Below are positions 8,525-17,600 of a stretch of 27,991 nucleotides of DNA, piece after piece; position 1 is the stretch's first letter, and each line of letters begins with the position of its first letter. A model generated the notes under the pieces. It had not been told where the DNA came from. It searched no databases and was given only the letters and a program-made list of their open reading frames with translations. The position numbers and the translations under genes are program-made. The stretch is taken from NCBI GenBank assembly GCA_937894585.1, contig CALBGO010000119.1, forward strand, positions 1-27,991, read 5' to 3'. The DNA comes from an uncultured Eubacterium sp. (GTDB taxonomy: Bacteria > Bacillota > Clostridia > Peptostreptococcales > Anaerovoracaceae).

Positions 8525-8585
8525 TTGGATAATATTCCCATACTCATACCGTAACCTGCATATAATACTTAGATATATTATCCAA
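8525..8585. repeat. 11-bp perfect inverted repeat with 39-bp spacer
   Basis: TTGGATAATAT (8525-8535) and ATATTATCCAA (8575-8585) are exact reverse complements. They lie in an A+T-rich stretch without genes, just before the tandem repeats. Confidence 0.6.
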
Positions 8586-8640
8586 ATATATTACTATATC
8601 CATTGTCTGTGTTCTATGTATTTTAATATATTTAGCTTTG

Positions 8641-8808
8641 TATCCGTCGCTTGCTGTATACCTGCATCTTATATATTTAACTTTGGATATATACGCGTAT
8701 ACGCGTATCCGTACCAACACTCTGTATCTGTCGCTTGCTGTATACCCACACCCTGTATATTTTGCTTTGGATATATACCTGTACATATACCCATACCCCG
8801 TACAATTT
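8641..8808. repeat. 84-bp tandem repeat, two degenerate units plus a partial third
   Basis: The unit starting TATCCGTCGCTTGCTGTATA at 8641 recurs at 8725 as TATCTGTCGCTTGCTGTATA. The following TTTGGATATATAC also recurs at an 84-bp distance. A partial unit ending TTTAGCTTTG lies just upstream (about 8605-8640). The period is a multiple of three, so open frames run through it on both strands, but no frame has a ribosome binding site or protein-like composition. The whole stretch 8385-9125 contains no gene I can support. Confidence 0.7.
8691..8708. repeat. 18-bp perfect palindrome, alternating purine-pyrimidine
   Basis: ATACGCGTATACGCGTAT is its own reverse complement, without spacer. It sits in a 22-base run of strictly alternating purine and pyrimidine (8687-8708). 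It occurs in the first 84-bp unit only; the second unit has diverged here. Confidence 0.75.
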
Positions 8809-9125
8809 GGCTTTTTATTTCTTAAAATATCCTGTGTTCTGCTTGTTTTTGATTTTACAGGGGATTTTCTACCGATAAACAGGCAAATATCGATACTGAT
8901 TTTCACCTTTTATTCCATTAAAAACCATTTTTATATTTATTTCAAGGAAAAAGCAGGTGATACAAAGTGTTTTTCCGCTGCAATTCATTGGAAATATCCT
9001 TTAATTCCTCCATATACCCCCCTCTTTTCTGTCAAAAATCCCCTGCAAATTGCCCTAAAAGGAAATGAGGGGAGATTTGGAAATATAGGGGGGAAAATCA
9101 AGAAACCATCTTATCAAAAAGGGAA

Positions 9126-9953
9126 TTAAATTTCCATTTCCTTTAACACTTCTCTGCATACATAAAGTCCCATATCTGCGCCCGAACAGATGGACCACTT
9201 AATCAGAGAAGCTTTTTCACCCTGAATTTCTATAGAAGTGACTGCTTCCGGGTGGACACAGCTTCCGCTGTTAAAATACATACCGCAGTCGGTTTTGAGA
9301 AGAGTGGGCTTGTGGGTGTGACCCGCAATAAGAATACATTTTTTCCGACAGCTGTACTGAATAAATTCTTCTTCTATTTTTCGCACCTTGGTATAATTCT
9401 TTGCAGCGCTGGTGGGGTCGTTTACGCCGCGGATTTCAAGGGGTTTCCAGAGGTAACGGACCAGCCATCTGGAGACTTTCCAGATTTTATCGTTGATGAA
9501 ATCTCCCTGATAGCCGTGAAACATAAATATAGGCGGTCCGTTTTCGCTGTCGATAATAACAGACTCGTAAAAAGGGATAGGACTTTCAAGGCTTTTCCAG
9601 ACACAAGAACTGTTTTCTTTGATGCGGTCGTGATTTCCGAAAATCATAAAGAGCCGCCCTTTTTGGTGGAAACGGCGCAGAAGCTGATAGATTTCAATAT
9701 GGGTGCGGTAGACATCGGAAAAACGCCGGTTTTCCCAAAGCTCATCTCCGTCGCCCAGTTCTATATATGTAAAATTGTTCTGATCGTAGTATTTCAGAGC
9801 AGCGGTATAAATTGGGCGATTTCGGAGAAAGCTGTCGGCCCATGTGCCCGTTCCCCTGTGGCAGTCGCTCATAATGACGATTTTCGGATGATCTTTCCTG
9901 CGAAGATGCAGCGCTTTGGAAAAAGACTTTTCGAATTGTTTCTGTTTAGACAT
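9126..9953 (-). CDS. calcineurin-like metallophosphoesterase
   Basis: This 275-residue cytoplasmic enzyme belongs to the two-metal phosphoesterase superfamily. The metal-site motifs are in order: SDCHRG with Asp30 and His32, ELGDGDELWE with Asp68, FGNHD with Asn107-His108-Asp109, and a late GHTHKP. A FMFHGYQGD segment between them supplies another His. The substrate is unknown; the arrangement recalls UDP-diacylglucosamine pyrophosphatase-like and other small-molecule phosphoesterases. The ATG at 9953 has AGAGGTG 8 bases upstream; an in-frame extension to 10109 would add 52 residues of low-complexity, poorly protein-like sequence and is rejected. It is the only minus-strand gene between 4570 and the end of the window, so it forms its own transcription unit. 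Confidence 0.88.
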   Translation of the reverse strand: MSKQKQFEKSFSKALHLRRKDHPKIVIMSDCHRGTGTWADSFLRNRPIYTAALKYYDQNNFTYIELGDGDELWENRRFSDVYRTHIEIYQLLRRFHQKGRLFMIFGNHDRIKENSSCVWKSLESPIPFYESVIIDSENGPPIFMFHGYQGDFINDKIWKVSRWLVRYLWKPLEIRGVNDPTSAAKNYTKVRKIEEEFIQYSCRKKCILIAGHTHKPTLLKTDCGMYFNSGSCVHPEAVTSIEIQGEKASLIKWSICSGADMGLYVCREVLKEMEI

Positions 9954-10100
9954 AATAAAACACCTCTTGACAGTATATGCAGCAGGGGCGTTTTTTGCTA
10001 TCTTAGGAAAATTTTGAAATGATTTAGAGTCCGGAGGTTGTTTTGAAGCGCTGTTTTTAGCGCCTTCTGTATTTTTCTGCGGAAAAGCCGGATTCTTTTC

Positions 10101-10125
10101 CCGCATCAAAGTATCTTTGATGCGG
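10101..10125. repeat. perfect 11-bp hairpin with 3-base loop
   Basis: CCGCATCAAAG and CTTTGATGCGG flank TAT. There is no T-run on either strand, so it is not a simple terminator. It lies in the 308-bp gap between two divergent genes and may be an operator or a leader structure of the phosphoesterase transcript. Confidence 0.6.
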
Positions 10126-10187
10126 AACTTGCAGGCGAAAAAGAGTCTGAAAACAGCATAAAATAGAATAAAATGGAAAAAATCTCT

Positions 10188-10215
10188 TTTATACAGATTG
10201 AAAAATGTGTATAAT
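10188..10215 (+). promoter_or_regulatory. promoter of the ATP-grasp gene pair
   Basis: A perfect TATAAT lies at 10210-10215, 47 bp before the first ATP-grasp start. The -35 side is weak (TTTATA, 10188-10193, 16-bp spacer). Confidence 0.45.
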
Positions 10216-10261
10216 ATTAAGATGAATAAAGCGTATTCAGGGAAGTAAAGGAGTATGATCC

Positions 10262-11470
10262 ATGAGAAGTATAAAGCATTATCTCGGATTTTCGGATGAA
10301 AAAGAGATTCTTGAGGAAAGAAACCGTATGTATATCGATTATGTGTGCGCTCAGACCGGCTGGGACCGGGAAGAAGCAGTACATCAGATGGAAGGGTTCA
10401 GAGCACAGGGGGTAAGCTATCGCTATTATGTCAAAAAACGGCTCTGGGCAAGAGAAGGCAGAAAGCAGGAAATCAGTCTTAGAAATATTGAAAAGGAAAA
10501 AAAGGGAAACCGGCACAGCCTCAGCAAACATGCAAAGCTTACGGCTGCAAAAACCGGCTGGTCCGCGCGAAAAGCAAAGGAGTGCATTTTAGAGTCAAAT
10601 CTTTATACAGGCTGTTCTCCGAGCGATTACTGGGATTACCGGTTCTATGAAAAAACTTTGGAAGAGCAGAAGCAGTATCTGACCAAAGGCGTGACGGAAC
10701 TTTTGATTATGAAGTACAATACAGACCTTGAGGAGATTGGAATGATCAGAAGCAAGGACAAGTTTGCAAAAAAGTTCGGCGATCTGTTCGGAAGAATCAG
10801 CTTTGCCAACCGCAAAATCACTTACGAGGAATTCTGTGAAAAAACAGCAGGGCTTACTCAGCTGATTGTGAAGCCGGTTTATGGAACCCATGGTTCCGGC
10901 GTGGAAAAGCTGGATATTCCGTCAGACGATCGGGAAAAACGAAGCTTCTTTGAAATGCTGATGGAAAAGCCGAAAAGCCAGGTGGAAGAAGTAATCGTGC
11001 AGCATCCCGATGTTGCGGCTTTTTCTCCTGCATCGGTTAATACGGTGCGTCTTGTAACCATTAAAGATGACAGCGGTATCGTTCATTTTATGTATGCCGC
11101 ACTGAGAATGGGAACAGGCGGGCTGATCGATGGAATTTCCGCAGGCGGTATCTTTGCCCCTGTCGATGTGGAGACAGGACAGGTGATCAGAGACGGTATT
11201 AAGTTCAACAATGAAACCTGCGAGAAGCACCCTGTATCGGGAAAAAAGATTAAAGGCTTTCAGGTTCCCAACTGGGAATCCGTTCTTTCTGCTGCAAAAA
11301 CAGGCGCCGAAAGACTTAAGGGCGCGCGGCTCATCGGGTGGGATATCGCCGTAACCCAGGAAGGCGCAGTGCTCATTGAAGCCAATTCCGAAGCAAACTA
11401 CAAGCTGGCGCAGCTTCCTTATGTAGCGGAAGGCCTTGGCGTCAGAGAAAGATTTGAGCCGTTTCTTTAG
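10262..11470 (+). CDS. sugar-transfer-type ATP-grasp protein, copy 1
   Basis: This 402-residue protein looks like the ATP-grasp group associated with sugar transfer and cell-surface polysaccharide genes (ATPgrasp_ST). The ATP-grasp core spans about residues 150-402: LIVKPVYGTHGSGV with Lys204, SVNTVRLVTI (258-267), IGWDIAV (358-364) and the metal-binding LIEANSE (371-377). ATP-grasp enzymes join a carboxylate to an amine or thiol through an acyl phosphate; the substrates here are unknown. The N-terminal 150 residues contain two related blocks, each TGW (32-34 and 98-100) followed about 20-25 residues later by an aromatic-basic stretch (YRYYVKKRLW and DYWDYRFYEK). The gene follows GTAAAGGAG closely. 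Its paralogue starts 58 bp after its stop. There are no membrane helices or signal peptide. Confidence 0.82.
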   Translation: MRSIKHYLGFSDEKEILEERNRMYIDYVCAQTGWDREEAVHQMEGFRAQGVSYRYYVKKRLWAREGRKQEISLRNIEKEKKGNRHSLSKHAKLTAAKTGWSARKAKECILESNLYTGCSPSDYWDYRFYEKTLEEQKQYLTKGVTELLIMKYNTDLEEIGMIRSKDKFAKKFGDLFGRISFANRKITYEEFCEKTAGLTQLIVKPVYGTHGSGVEKLDIPSDDREKRSFFEMLMEKPKSQVEEVIVQHPDVAAFSPASVNTVRLVTIKDDSGIVHFMYAALRMGTGGLIDGISAGGIFAPVDVETGQVIRDGIKFNNETCEKHPVSGKKIKGFQVPNWESVLSAAKTGAERLKGARLIGWDIAVTQEGAVLIEANSEANYKLAQLPYVAEGLGVRERFEPFL

Positions 11471-11528
11471 TTTTGCATAAATTTAGCAATAGCAGCTGCA
11501 GAATTTACAAATGAGAAGGTGTTAGATT

Positions 11529-12737
11529 TTGAAAAGCTTACATTATTATTTAAACGGAAAAGAAAGAAAAGAGATTTTGGAAGAAAGATCCCGTCAGTAT
11601 ATTGCTTATGTAGCGGAACAGACTGGCTGGGATACAGAACGCGCAAAAGCGGAAATGGATCGGTTTAAAAGCCGGGGTGTTAATTACCGTTACTATGTAA
11701 AAAAGAGACTGTGGAGCAGAGAGGGAAAGAAACTGGAAATCAGTCTGCGCAATATTGAAAAGGATTCCAAATACGACAAACGCAGTCTGAAAAAACATGC
11801 AAAGCTGGTGGCAGAAAAAGCCGGCTGGTCTCAGGCAAAGGCGGAGGAAAAGATTCTGGAGGCAAATCTCTATACCGAGTGCTCACCGCGGGATTACTGG
11901 GAATTTCGTTTCTGGGAAAAAACCACAGCAGAGCAGAAAACTTATTATACAAAAGGCACTGTGGAACGGCTGATTATGAAATACAATACAAATCTGGAAG
12001 AGGTCGGTATGATCCGCAGCAAAGATAAATTTGCGGCACAGTTTGCAGACCTGTTCGGCAGAGTCAGTTTTGTAAACCGGAAAATCAGCTATGAAAAATT
12101 CCTGCAGAAGACGGAAGGACTTTCCGAACTGATTGTAAAGCCTGTTTACGGAACCCACGGAAAAGGCGTGGAGAAATTTACCATTCCTGAAGATGATGAA
12201 GAAAAACGCAAATTTTACGATATGCTGATGGAAATGCCGAGAAGTCAGATAGAAGAAGTTATTGTGCAGCATCACGATATTGCAGCCTTCTGTGAAACAT
12301 CGGTCAACACCGTCAGACTGGTGACAATTCTTGATGATAATGATGAAATCCATTATATGTATTCTGTACTGCGTATGGGCGCAGGCGGCTTGATCGACGG
12401 TGCGGAAGGCGGCGGACTCTTTGCTCCGGTCGATGTGAAAACAGGAATTATCTCCCGGGACGGCATGAATCTTACCGGAGATAAATTTATTGTCCATCCT
12501 GTATCGAAAAAACCGATCAGAGATTTTCAGATTCCTAACTGGGATAAAGTGCTGAAGCTGGCTGAAGAAGGCGCAAGAAAGCTGACCGGAGCTCATATGA
12601 TAGGCTGGGACATCGCTGTAACAGAAGAAGGAGCTGTTCTGATCGAAGCCAATTCGGAATCCAACTACCAGTTTGCACAGCTTCCGTATGTGGACGAAAA
12701 TTTGGGTGTCAGATTTAAATTTGAACCGCTTCTGTAG
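11529..12737 (+). CDS. sugar-transfer-type ATP-grasp protein, copy 2
   Basis: A second 402-residue ATP-grasp protein aligns with the upstream one end to end without gaps that I can see, and is about two-thirds identical by eye. It keeps all core motifs: LIVKPVYGTHGKGV, SVNTVRLVTI, IGWDIAV and LIEANSE. The N-terminal pair of TGW/AGW blocks is kept as well (YRYYVKKRLW and DYWEFRFWEK). The start codon is TTG at 11529, with GAGAAGGTG about 9 bases upstream; no ATG lies near. Tandem duplication followed by divergence is the simplest origin. A strong hairpin follows the gene. Different substrate specificity from copy 1, or a hetero-oligomer, are both possible. Confidence 0.82.
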   Translation: MKSLHYYLNGKERKEILEERSRQYIAYVAEQTGWDTERAKAEMDRFKSRGVNYRYYVKKRLWSREGKKLEISLRNIEKDSKYDKRSLKKHAKLVAEKAGWSQAKAEEKILEANLYTECSPRDYWEFRFWEKTTAEQKTYYTKGTVERLIMKYNTNLEEVGMIRSKDKFAAQFADLFGRVSFVNRKISYEKFLQKTEGLSELIVKPVYGTHGKGVEKFTIPEDDEEKRKFYDMLMEMPRSQIEEVIVQHHDIAAFCETSVNTVRLVTILDDNDEIHYMYSVLRMGAGGLIDGAEGGGLFAPVDVKTGIISRDGMNLTGDKFIVHPVSKKPIRDFQIPNWDKVLKLAEEGARKLTGAHMIGWDIAVTEEGAVLIEANSESNYQFAQLPYVDENLGVRFKFEPLL

Positions 12738-12761
12738 CGGATTTTGTAAATACGGTCTGCC

Positions 12762-12810
12762 GCAGGGCAGGGGGTGAAACGGGAGTTTCCGTTTTCACCC
12801 TGCCCTTGCA
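12762..12810 (+). terminator. long hairpin after the ATP-grasp pair
   Basis: GCAGGGCAG...GGTGAAAC is matched by GTTTTCACC...TGCCC...TGC across a short GAGTTTCC-type loop. There is no T-run after it, so it may be a weak or factor-assisted terminator or an mRNA-stabilising element between the ATP-grasp genes and the permease gene. Confidence 0.4.
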
Positions 12811-12843
12811 GGCTATAGCATTTGAAAGGGTATTATTTTAACT

Positions 12844-14232
12844 ATGTCACAGCACAACGAATTAAAACTTGAACGAAAACTGAAACCGATCAATGTCTGG
12901 TCCCTGGCTCTCGGCAGTATTATCGGCTGGGGCGCTTTTGTCATGCCGGGAACGACTTTTCTGCCGAAGGCGGGAACTCTGGGTACCGCAATCGGAATGG
13001 GAATCGCATCTCTTGTTATGATTTCCATTGCGCTGAATTACGGCTATATGGTGCAGAAATATCCGGTAGCCGGAGGCGAATATACATTTTCAAAGAGAAC
13101 CTTCGGTACAGGCCACGCTTATTTATGCGGCTGGTTCTTAGGGCTTTCGTATCTGTGCATCGTGCCGCTTAACGCCACGGCTTTGGGACTTGTCAGCAGA
13201 AAGCTTTTGGGCGGGCTTCTTGAAGTGGGTTATTTGTATACTGTGGCAGGCTGGGATATTTATGCCGGTGAAATTTTATTGGCTTCTTTTGCGCTGATTC
13301 TTTTCGCATGGCTTTCTGTAAAGGGAATCAGTGTGGCAGGCTGGCTTCAGACTGTGATGGCACTGTCGCTGGTAGGTTCTGTGGTGATTCTTGCCGTCGG
13401 CGCGCTGCTCAATCCGCAGGTTGAACTTTCCAATCTGCAGCCGGCATTTCCCGAGGATAAATCCGCAGTTTCTTCTGTTATCGCCATTGTGGCGGTAGCT
13501 CCGTGGGCTTTTGTGGGATTTGATTCCATACCGCAGGCAGCGGAAGAGTTTGACTTTTCTCCGAAAAAGACCGGCAGTATTATGATATTTTCGATTCTGT
13601 TCGGCGGTCTTGTATATGTGGTTTTGAATACGATTACCGCTTCCGTTATGCCGTGGGAGCAGCTTCTTGCAGAGAATTACGACTGGCCTACGGGAGAAGC
13701 AGTGGAAGTAATTATGGGAAAAGCCGGGCTTATATTTCTGGGCATCGCTCTGGTATGCGCCGTTCTTTCGGGGATTATCGGATTTTATATGGCGACCAGC
13801 AGACTGCTTTTTTCTATGGCTCGCGAAAAGGCGCTTCCAGACTGGTTTTCCCGCATTGATGAGAAAACGAAAACACCTAAAAATGCAATTCTGTTTGTTA
13901 TGGCAATTTCTCTGACTGCGCCGTGGTTCGGCAGAGAAGTTCTTGGCTGGATTGTAGATATGTCTTCTATCGGCGCGGCAATCGGATACGGATATACCTG
14001 TATGGCGACCCTTAAAACTCTGCGCGAAAATCCCGGAGATAAAAGACCTGTGCTGAAAATTCTTTCTGTAGTAGGCAGCATACTTTCTCTGGTGTTTATA
14101 CTGCTTCTGATTGTGCCGGGTATGCCGTCTTATCTGGCGCCGGAATCAAGAGTATGCCTTGTAATCTGGTGCGTTCTCGGCATCGCATTTTATTTTCGGA
14201 CAAAGAAAATCTCAGGGAAAATACCGGGATGA
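12844..14232 (+). CDS. APC-family amino-acid permease
   Basis: This is a 462-residue membrane protein of the amino acid-polyamine-organocation superfamily with about twelve hydrophobic segments. Helix 1 carries LALGSIIGWGAFVMPGTTFL, the conserved GxG-type substrate-binding turn. The second conserved region reads YPVAGGEYTFSKRTFG, and WAFVGFDSIPQAAEEF marks helix 6. The cytoplasmic loop after helix 8 has ATSRLLFSMAREKALP. It transports an amino acid or amine that cannot be named. The ribosome binding site is poor: GAAAGGG lies 13 bases before the ATG. It follows the two ATP-grasp genes on the same strand, 106 bp apart with a hairpin between, so joint function is possible but unproven. A terminator follows. 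Confidence 0.88.
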   Translation: MSQHNELKLERKLKPINVWSLALGSIIGWGAFVMPGTTFLPKAGTLGTAIGMGIASLVMISIALNYGYMVQKYPVAGGEYTFSKRTFGTGHAYLCGWFLGLSYLCIVPLNATALGLVSRKLLGGLLEVGYLYTVAGWDIYAGEILLASFALILFAWLSVKGISVAGWLQTVMALSLVGSVVILAVGALLNPQVELSNLQPAFPEDKSAVSSVIAIVAVAPWAFVGFDSIPQAAEEFDFSPKKTGSIMIFSILFGGLVYVVLNTITASVMPWEQLLAENYDWPTGEAVEVIMGKAGLIFLGIALVCAVLSGIIGFYMATSRLLFSMAREKALPDWFSRIDEKTKTPKNAILFVMAISLTAPWFGREVLGWIVDMSSIGAAIGYGYTCMATLKTLRENPGDKRPVLKILSVVGSILSLVFILLLIVPGMPSYLAPESRVCLVIWCVLGIAFYFRTKKISGKIPG

Positions 14233-14239
14233 TAAAAGA

Positions 14240-14291
14240 GTTTTACAGTTTTACTTTTAGTTTTAAGTAAACCGTGAAACAGCATTTTTTT
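14240..14291 (+). terminator. terminator of the APC permease gene
   Basis: GTTTTACAGTTTTAC (14240-14254) pairs, with a few wobbles and one bulge, with GTAAACCGTGAAAC (14267-14280). A run of seven T follows after AGCA. Confidence 0.5.
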
Positions 14292-14342
14292 ACTGCATCT
14301 ATTGTAAACCTACAAAACAATTTTTAACTTCACATTTTCTGC

Positions 14343-14371
14343 TTGCAATCCCTGTACAAAAGTGATAAAAT
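14343..14371 (+). promoter_or_regulatory. promoter of the ileS transcript
   Basis: TTGCAA (14343-14348), a 17-bp spacer and TAAAAT (14366-14371) preceded by TGA, giving an extended -10. It lies immediately upstream of the T-box leader. Confidence 0.7.
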
Positions 14372-14377
14372 AACCCA

Positions 14378-14640
14378 GTACGCAAGTATTGAAAAATCAA
14401 TATCCAGACGGTGAAGGAACCAGTAGCCCGGCGTAATACCCTTACAGAGAGACTGTCATTTGCTGAGAGACAGCCGGTGAGGCCGCAAGCGAATATCACT
14501 CCGGAGTCTGACACTTTAATGAGAGGCACCTTAAGGCGGGCAGTATCTGTGCGTCCGAGGTCAGCAAGCTAGGGTGGTACCGCGGTTTAGATTAAATCGT
14601 CCCTAATCGGAATTTATAAGTTTCGGTTGGGGATTTTCTG
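14378..14640 (+). promoter_or_regulatory. isoleucine T-box leader
   Basis: This is a tRNA-sensing riboswitch controlling ileS. The T-box sequence AGGGTGGTACCGCGG is at 14571-14585 and GTCCCT follows at 14599-14604 to form the antiterminator. Stem I features are CAGAGAGACTG (14455 region) and GCTGAGAGACAG. The specifier is ATC (14495-14497) in GAATATCACTCCGGAG, an isoleucine codon, matching the gene behind it. Uncharged tRNA-Ile would stabilise the antiterminator and turn on ileS. Confidence 0.92.
14601..14637 (+). terminator. T-box conditional terminator
   Basis: CCCTAATCGGAA (14601-14612) pairs with TTTCGGTTGGGG (14621-14632), including G-U pairs, followed by ATTTTC. Its 5' arm shares CCCT with the antiterminator, as expected for mutually exclusive folds. 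Confidence 0.75.
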
Positions 14641-14695
14641 CTATATGAGAGAAAATAAACCCCAACTTACGAAAATGGAAAGGAATGAAATACCA

Positions 14696-17600
14696 ATGTT
14701 CAAGAAACTATCGGAAAAACCTGTTGCGGAAGTGCAGAATGAACAGGTTGAAAAATGGAAAGAGGAAGACCTTCTTCACAAATGCGTGACTGCAAGAGAA
14801 GGCGGAGAAAAATTTATTTTCTTCGAAGGACCTCCGACCGCAAACGGAAAGCCGGGCATTCATCATGTTATGGCAAGAACCTTAAAGGACTCCATCTGCC
14901 GCTACAAGACAATGAAAGGCTATCAGGTCAACAGAAAAGCGGGCTGGGATACCCATGGTCTTCCTGTAGAAATCGAAGTTGAAAAACAGCTGGGCATGAG
15001 CGGCAAGCAGGATATCGAGAAATACGGTATCAAAGAATTCAATGAAAAGTGCAGAGAGTCCGTATTCACATACACAGATATGTGGAGAGAGATGACAGAG
15101 AGAATGGGCTACCTTGTAGACCTTGACAATCCGTATATCACTTTGGACAACAACTATATCGAAACAGGCTGGTGGATTCTGAAGGAATTCTTTAAGGCAG
15201 GCATGATCTATGAAGGACACAAGATTCTGCCTTACTGCCCTCGCTGCGGAACCGGTCTTGCTTCTCACGAAGTGGCACAGGGCTACAAAGAAGTTAAAGT
15301 AAATACGCTGACTGCAAAGTTCAAGAGAAAAGACGCCGAAAACGAATATTTCCTGGCATGGACCACAACACCTTGGACTTTAGCGTCAAACACTGTACTG
15401 ACCGTAGGTCCCGACATCGATTACATCAAGGCAAAGATGACCGAAGGCGATGAAGAAGGCAATTTCTTCTATGTTGCAAAGGCACTTGCAGACAAGGTGC
15501 TGGGCGAAGGCAAGTACGAAATCATCGAAGAAATGAAGGGTTCTGACCTTGAATACATCGAGTACGAACAGCTGATGCCGTTTGTAAAGGCTGACAAGAA
15601 AGCTTTCTTCGTAACCTGTATGGATTATGTTTCCGTGGAAGACGGTACCGGTATCGTTCATACTGCTCCTGCATTCGGTGAAGACGACTATCAGTGCGGA
15701 CGCAAATACAACCTGCCGATGCTGCAGCCGGTTGATGAAAGAGGCTGCTACACAGAAACACCTTGGAAGGGCCGTTTTGTTATGGAAGACGGTCTGGATG
15801 TGGACATTCTGAAATGGCTGGCGCAGGAGAACAAGATCTTCTCCAAGGCAAAGCTGGAGCACAACTATCCGCACTGCTGGAGATGCGGCACACCGCTTGT
15901 CTACTATGCAAAACCTTCCTGGTATATCGAAATGAGCAAGCTGAAAGACCAGCTTGTAGTAAATAACAATACGGTAAACTGGTTCCCTGAATTCGTCGGC
16001 GAAAAGAGATTCGGAAACTGGCTTTCCGAAGTAAAGGACTGGGCAATTTCCAGAAGCAGATACTGGGGTACACCGATTCCGATCTGGAGATGTGAATGCG
16101 GTCATCTGGAATGTATCGGAAGCCGTGCGGAACTTGCAGAAAAAGCCATCGAGGATATCGACGAGTCCATCGAACTGCACAGACCGTATGTGGACGATGT
16201 GCATATCACCTGTCCTCACTGCGGCAAGCCGATGAGCAGAATTCCGGAAGTTATGGACTGCTGGTTCGACTCCGGCGCAATGCCGTTTGCACAGTGGCAC
16301 TATCCGTTTGAAAACAAGGAACACTTCGAAGAAAAGCTGTTCCCGGCAGACTTTATCTGTGAAGGCATCGACCAGACCAGAGGCTGGTTCTACTCCCTGA
16401 TGGCAATTTCCACCTTCATCATGGGAAAAGCCCCTTACAAGAATGTACTGGTAAACGACCTGATCTTAGATAAAGAAGGCAAGAAGATGAGTAAATCCAG
16501 AGGAAATACCGTTTCTCCGTTTGAGCTGTTCGACAAGTACGGCGCAGACGCGACCAGATGGTATCTGCTGTCTGTTTCTCCTGCATGGACGCCGACCAAG
16601 TTTGACGAGGACGGACTCATCGATGTTGTGAGCAAATTCTTCGGAACACTGAAGAATGTATATAACTTCTTCGTTCTGTATTCCAATCAGGACGATGTGC
16701 AGGCTGATCAGCTGTCCGTTCCTTACGAAGAAAGACCGGAGCTTGACAGATGGATTCTGTCCAAATACAATCAGCTGATTAAAGATGTGACAGAGTATAT
16801 GGACTCCTACGACCATATGAAAACCGTAAGAGCCATCACAGACTTCGTTGCAGAAGATCTGTCCAACTGGTATATCAGAAGAGCAAGAAGAAGATTCTAT
16901 GCAGAAGAGATGACAGAAGACAAGAAGAGCGTTTATGCAACCACTTATGAGGTGCTGGTGGGTACTGCCAAGCTGATTGCGCCGATTGCGCCGTTCCTGT
17001 CTGACGAAATCTATGTAAATTTGACCGGTGAGGAAACAGTGCATGTGGCATACTTCCCTGAAGCAGACGAAAGCCTCATCGACAAGAAGGTTGAAGAGAG
17101 AATGGACCTTGTCAGAACTCTGGTTACTCTGGGCAGAGGCACCAGAGAAAAGGAAAGAATCAAGGTAAGACAGCCGCTTTCCGAAATTCTGGTAGACGGT
17201 AAATATATGGATACCATCGAAGATCTTGCGGACCTGATTAAAGAAGAACTCAATGTCAAGGAAGTTGTCTTTGCAGATGAGCTTGACCGGTATATGAACT
17301 TCTCCCTGAAGCCGAACTTCAAGGTTGCAGGTCCTGTGCTGGGTAAGAAAATCAAGGCTTTCGGCGGCGCACTTGCAAAAGAGAACGCTGCGGAATTTGT
17401 CGGCAGACTGGAGGCAGACGGAAAAGCTTCCATGGAACTGGACGGTGAAACCTTTGATATCGAAAAGGATTTCGTGGATGTAAGAATCAATGCGAAGGAA
17501 GGCTTTGCCGTTGCAATGGAAAACAATGTCTTCACGATTTTAGATACCACTGTGACAGAGGAGCTGGCAGAAGAAGGTCTGGCAAGAGAGCTGATTTCCA

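Noticed and set aside
8641..8808. CRISPR array
   Set aside because: Units are contiguous and degenerate, with no constant repeat and variable spacer pattern and no cas genes.
8397..8906. Overlapping open frames on both strands through the 84-bp repeat, encoding 28-residue repeats
   Set aside because: The repeat length is divisible by three, so all frames stay open together. Cys/Tyr/Ile-rich translations and absent ribosome binding sites argue against coding.
9110..9140. Minus-strand terminator of the phosphoesterase gene
   Set aside because: GGAA/TTCC forms only a 4-5 bp stem before TTTTT; too weak to call.
9954..10109. 52-residue N-terminal extension of the metallophosphoesterase
   Set aside because: The extension is low-complexity, contains half of a hairpin, and a good ribosome binding site supports the ATG at 9953.
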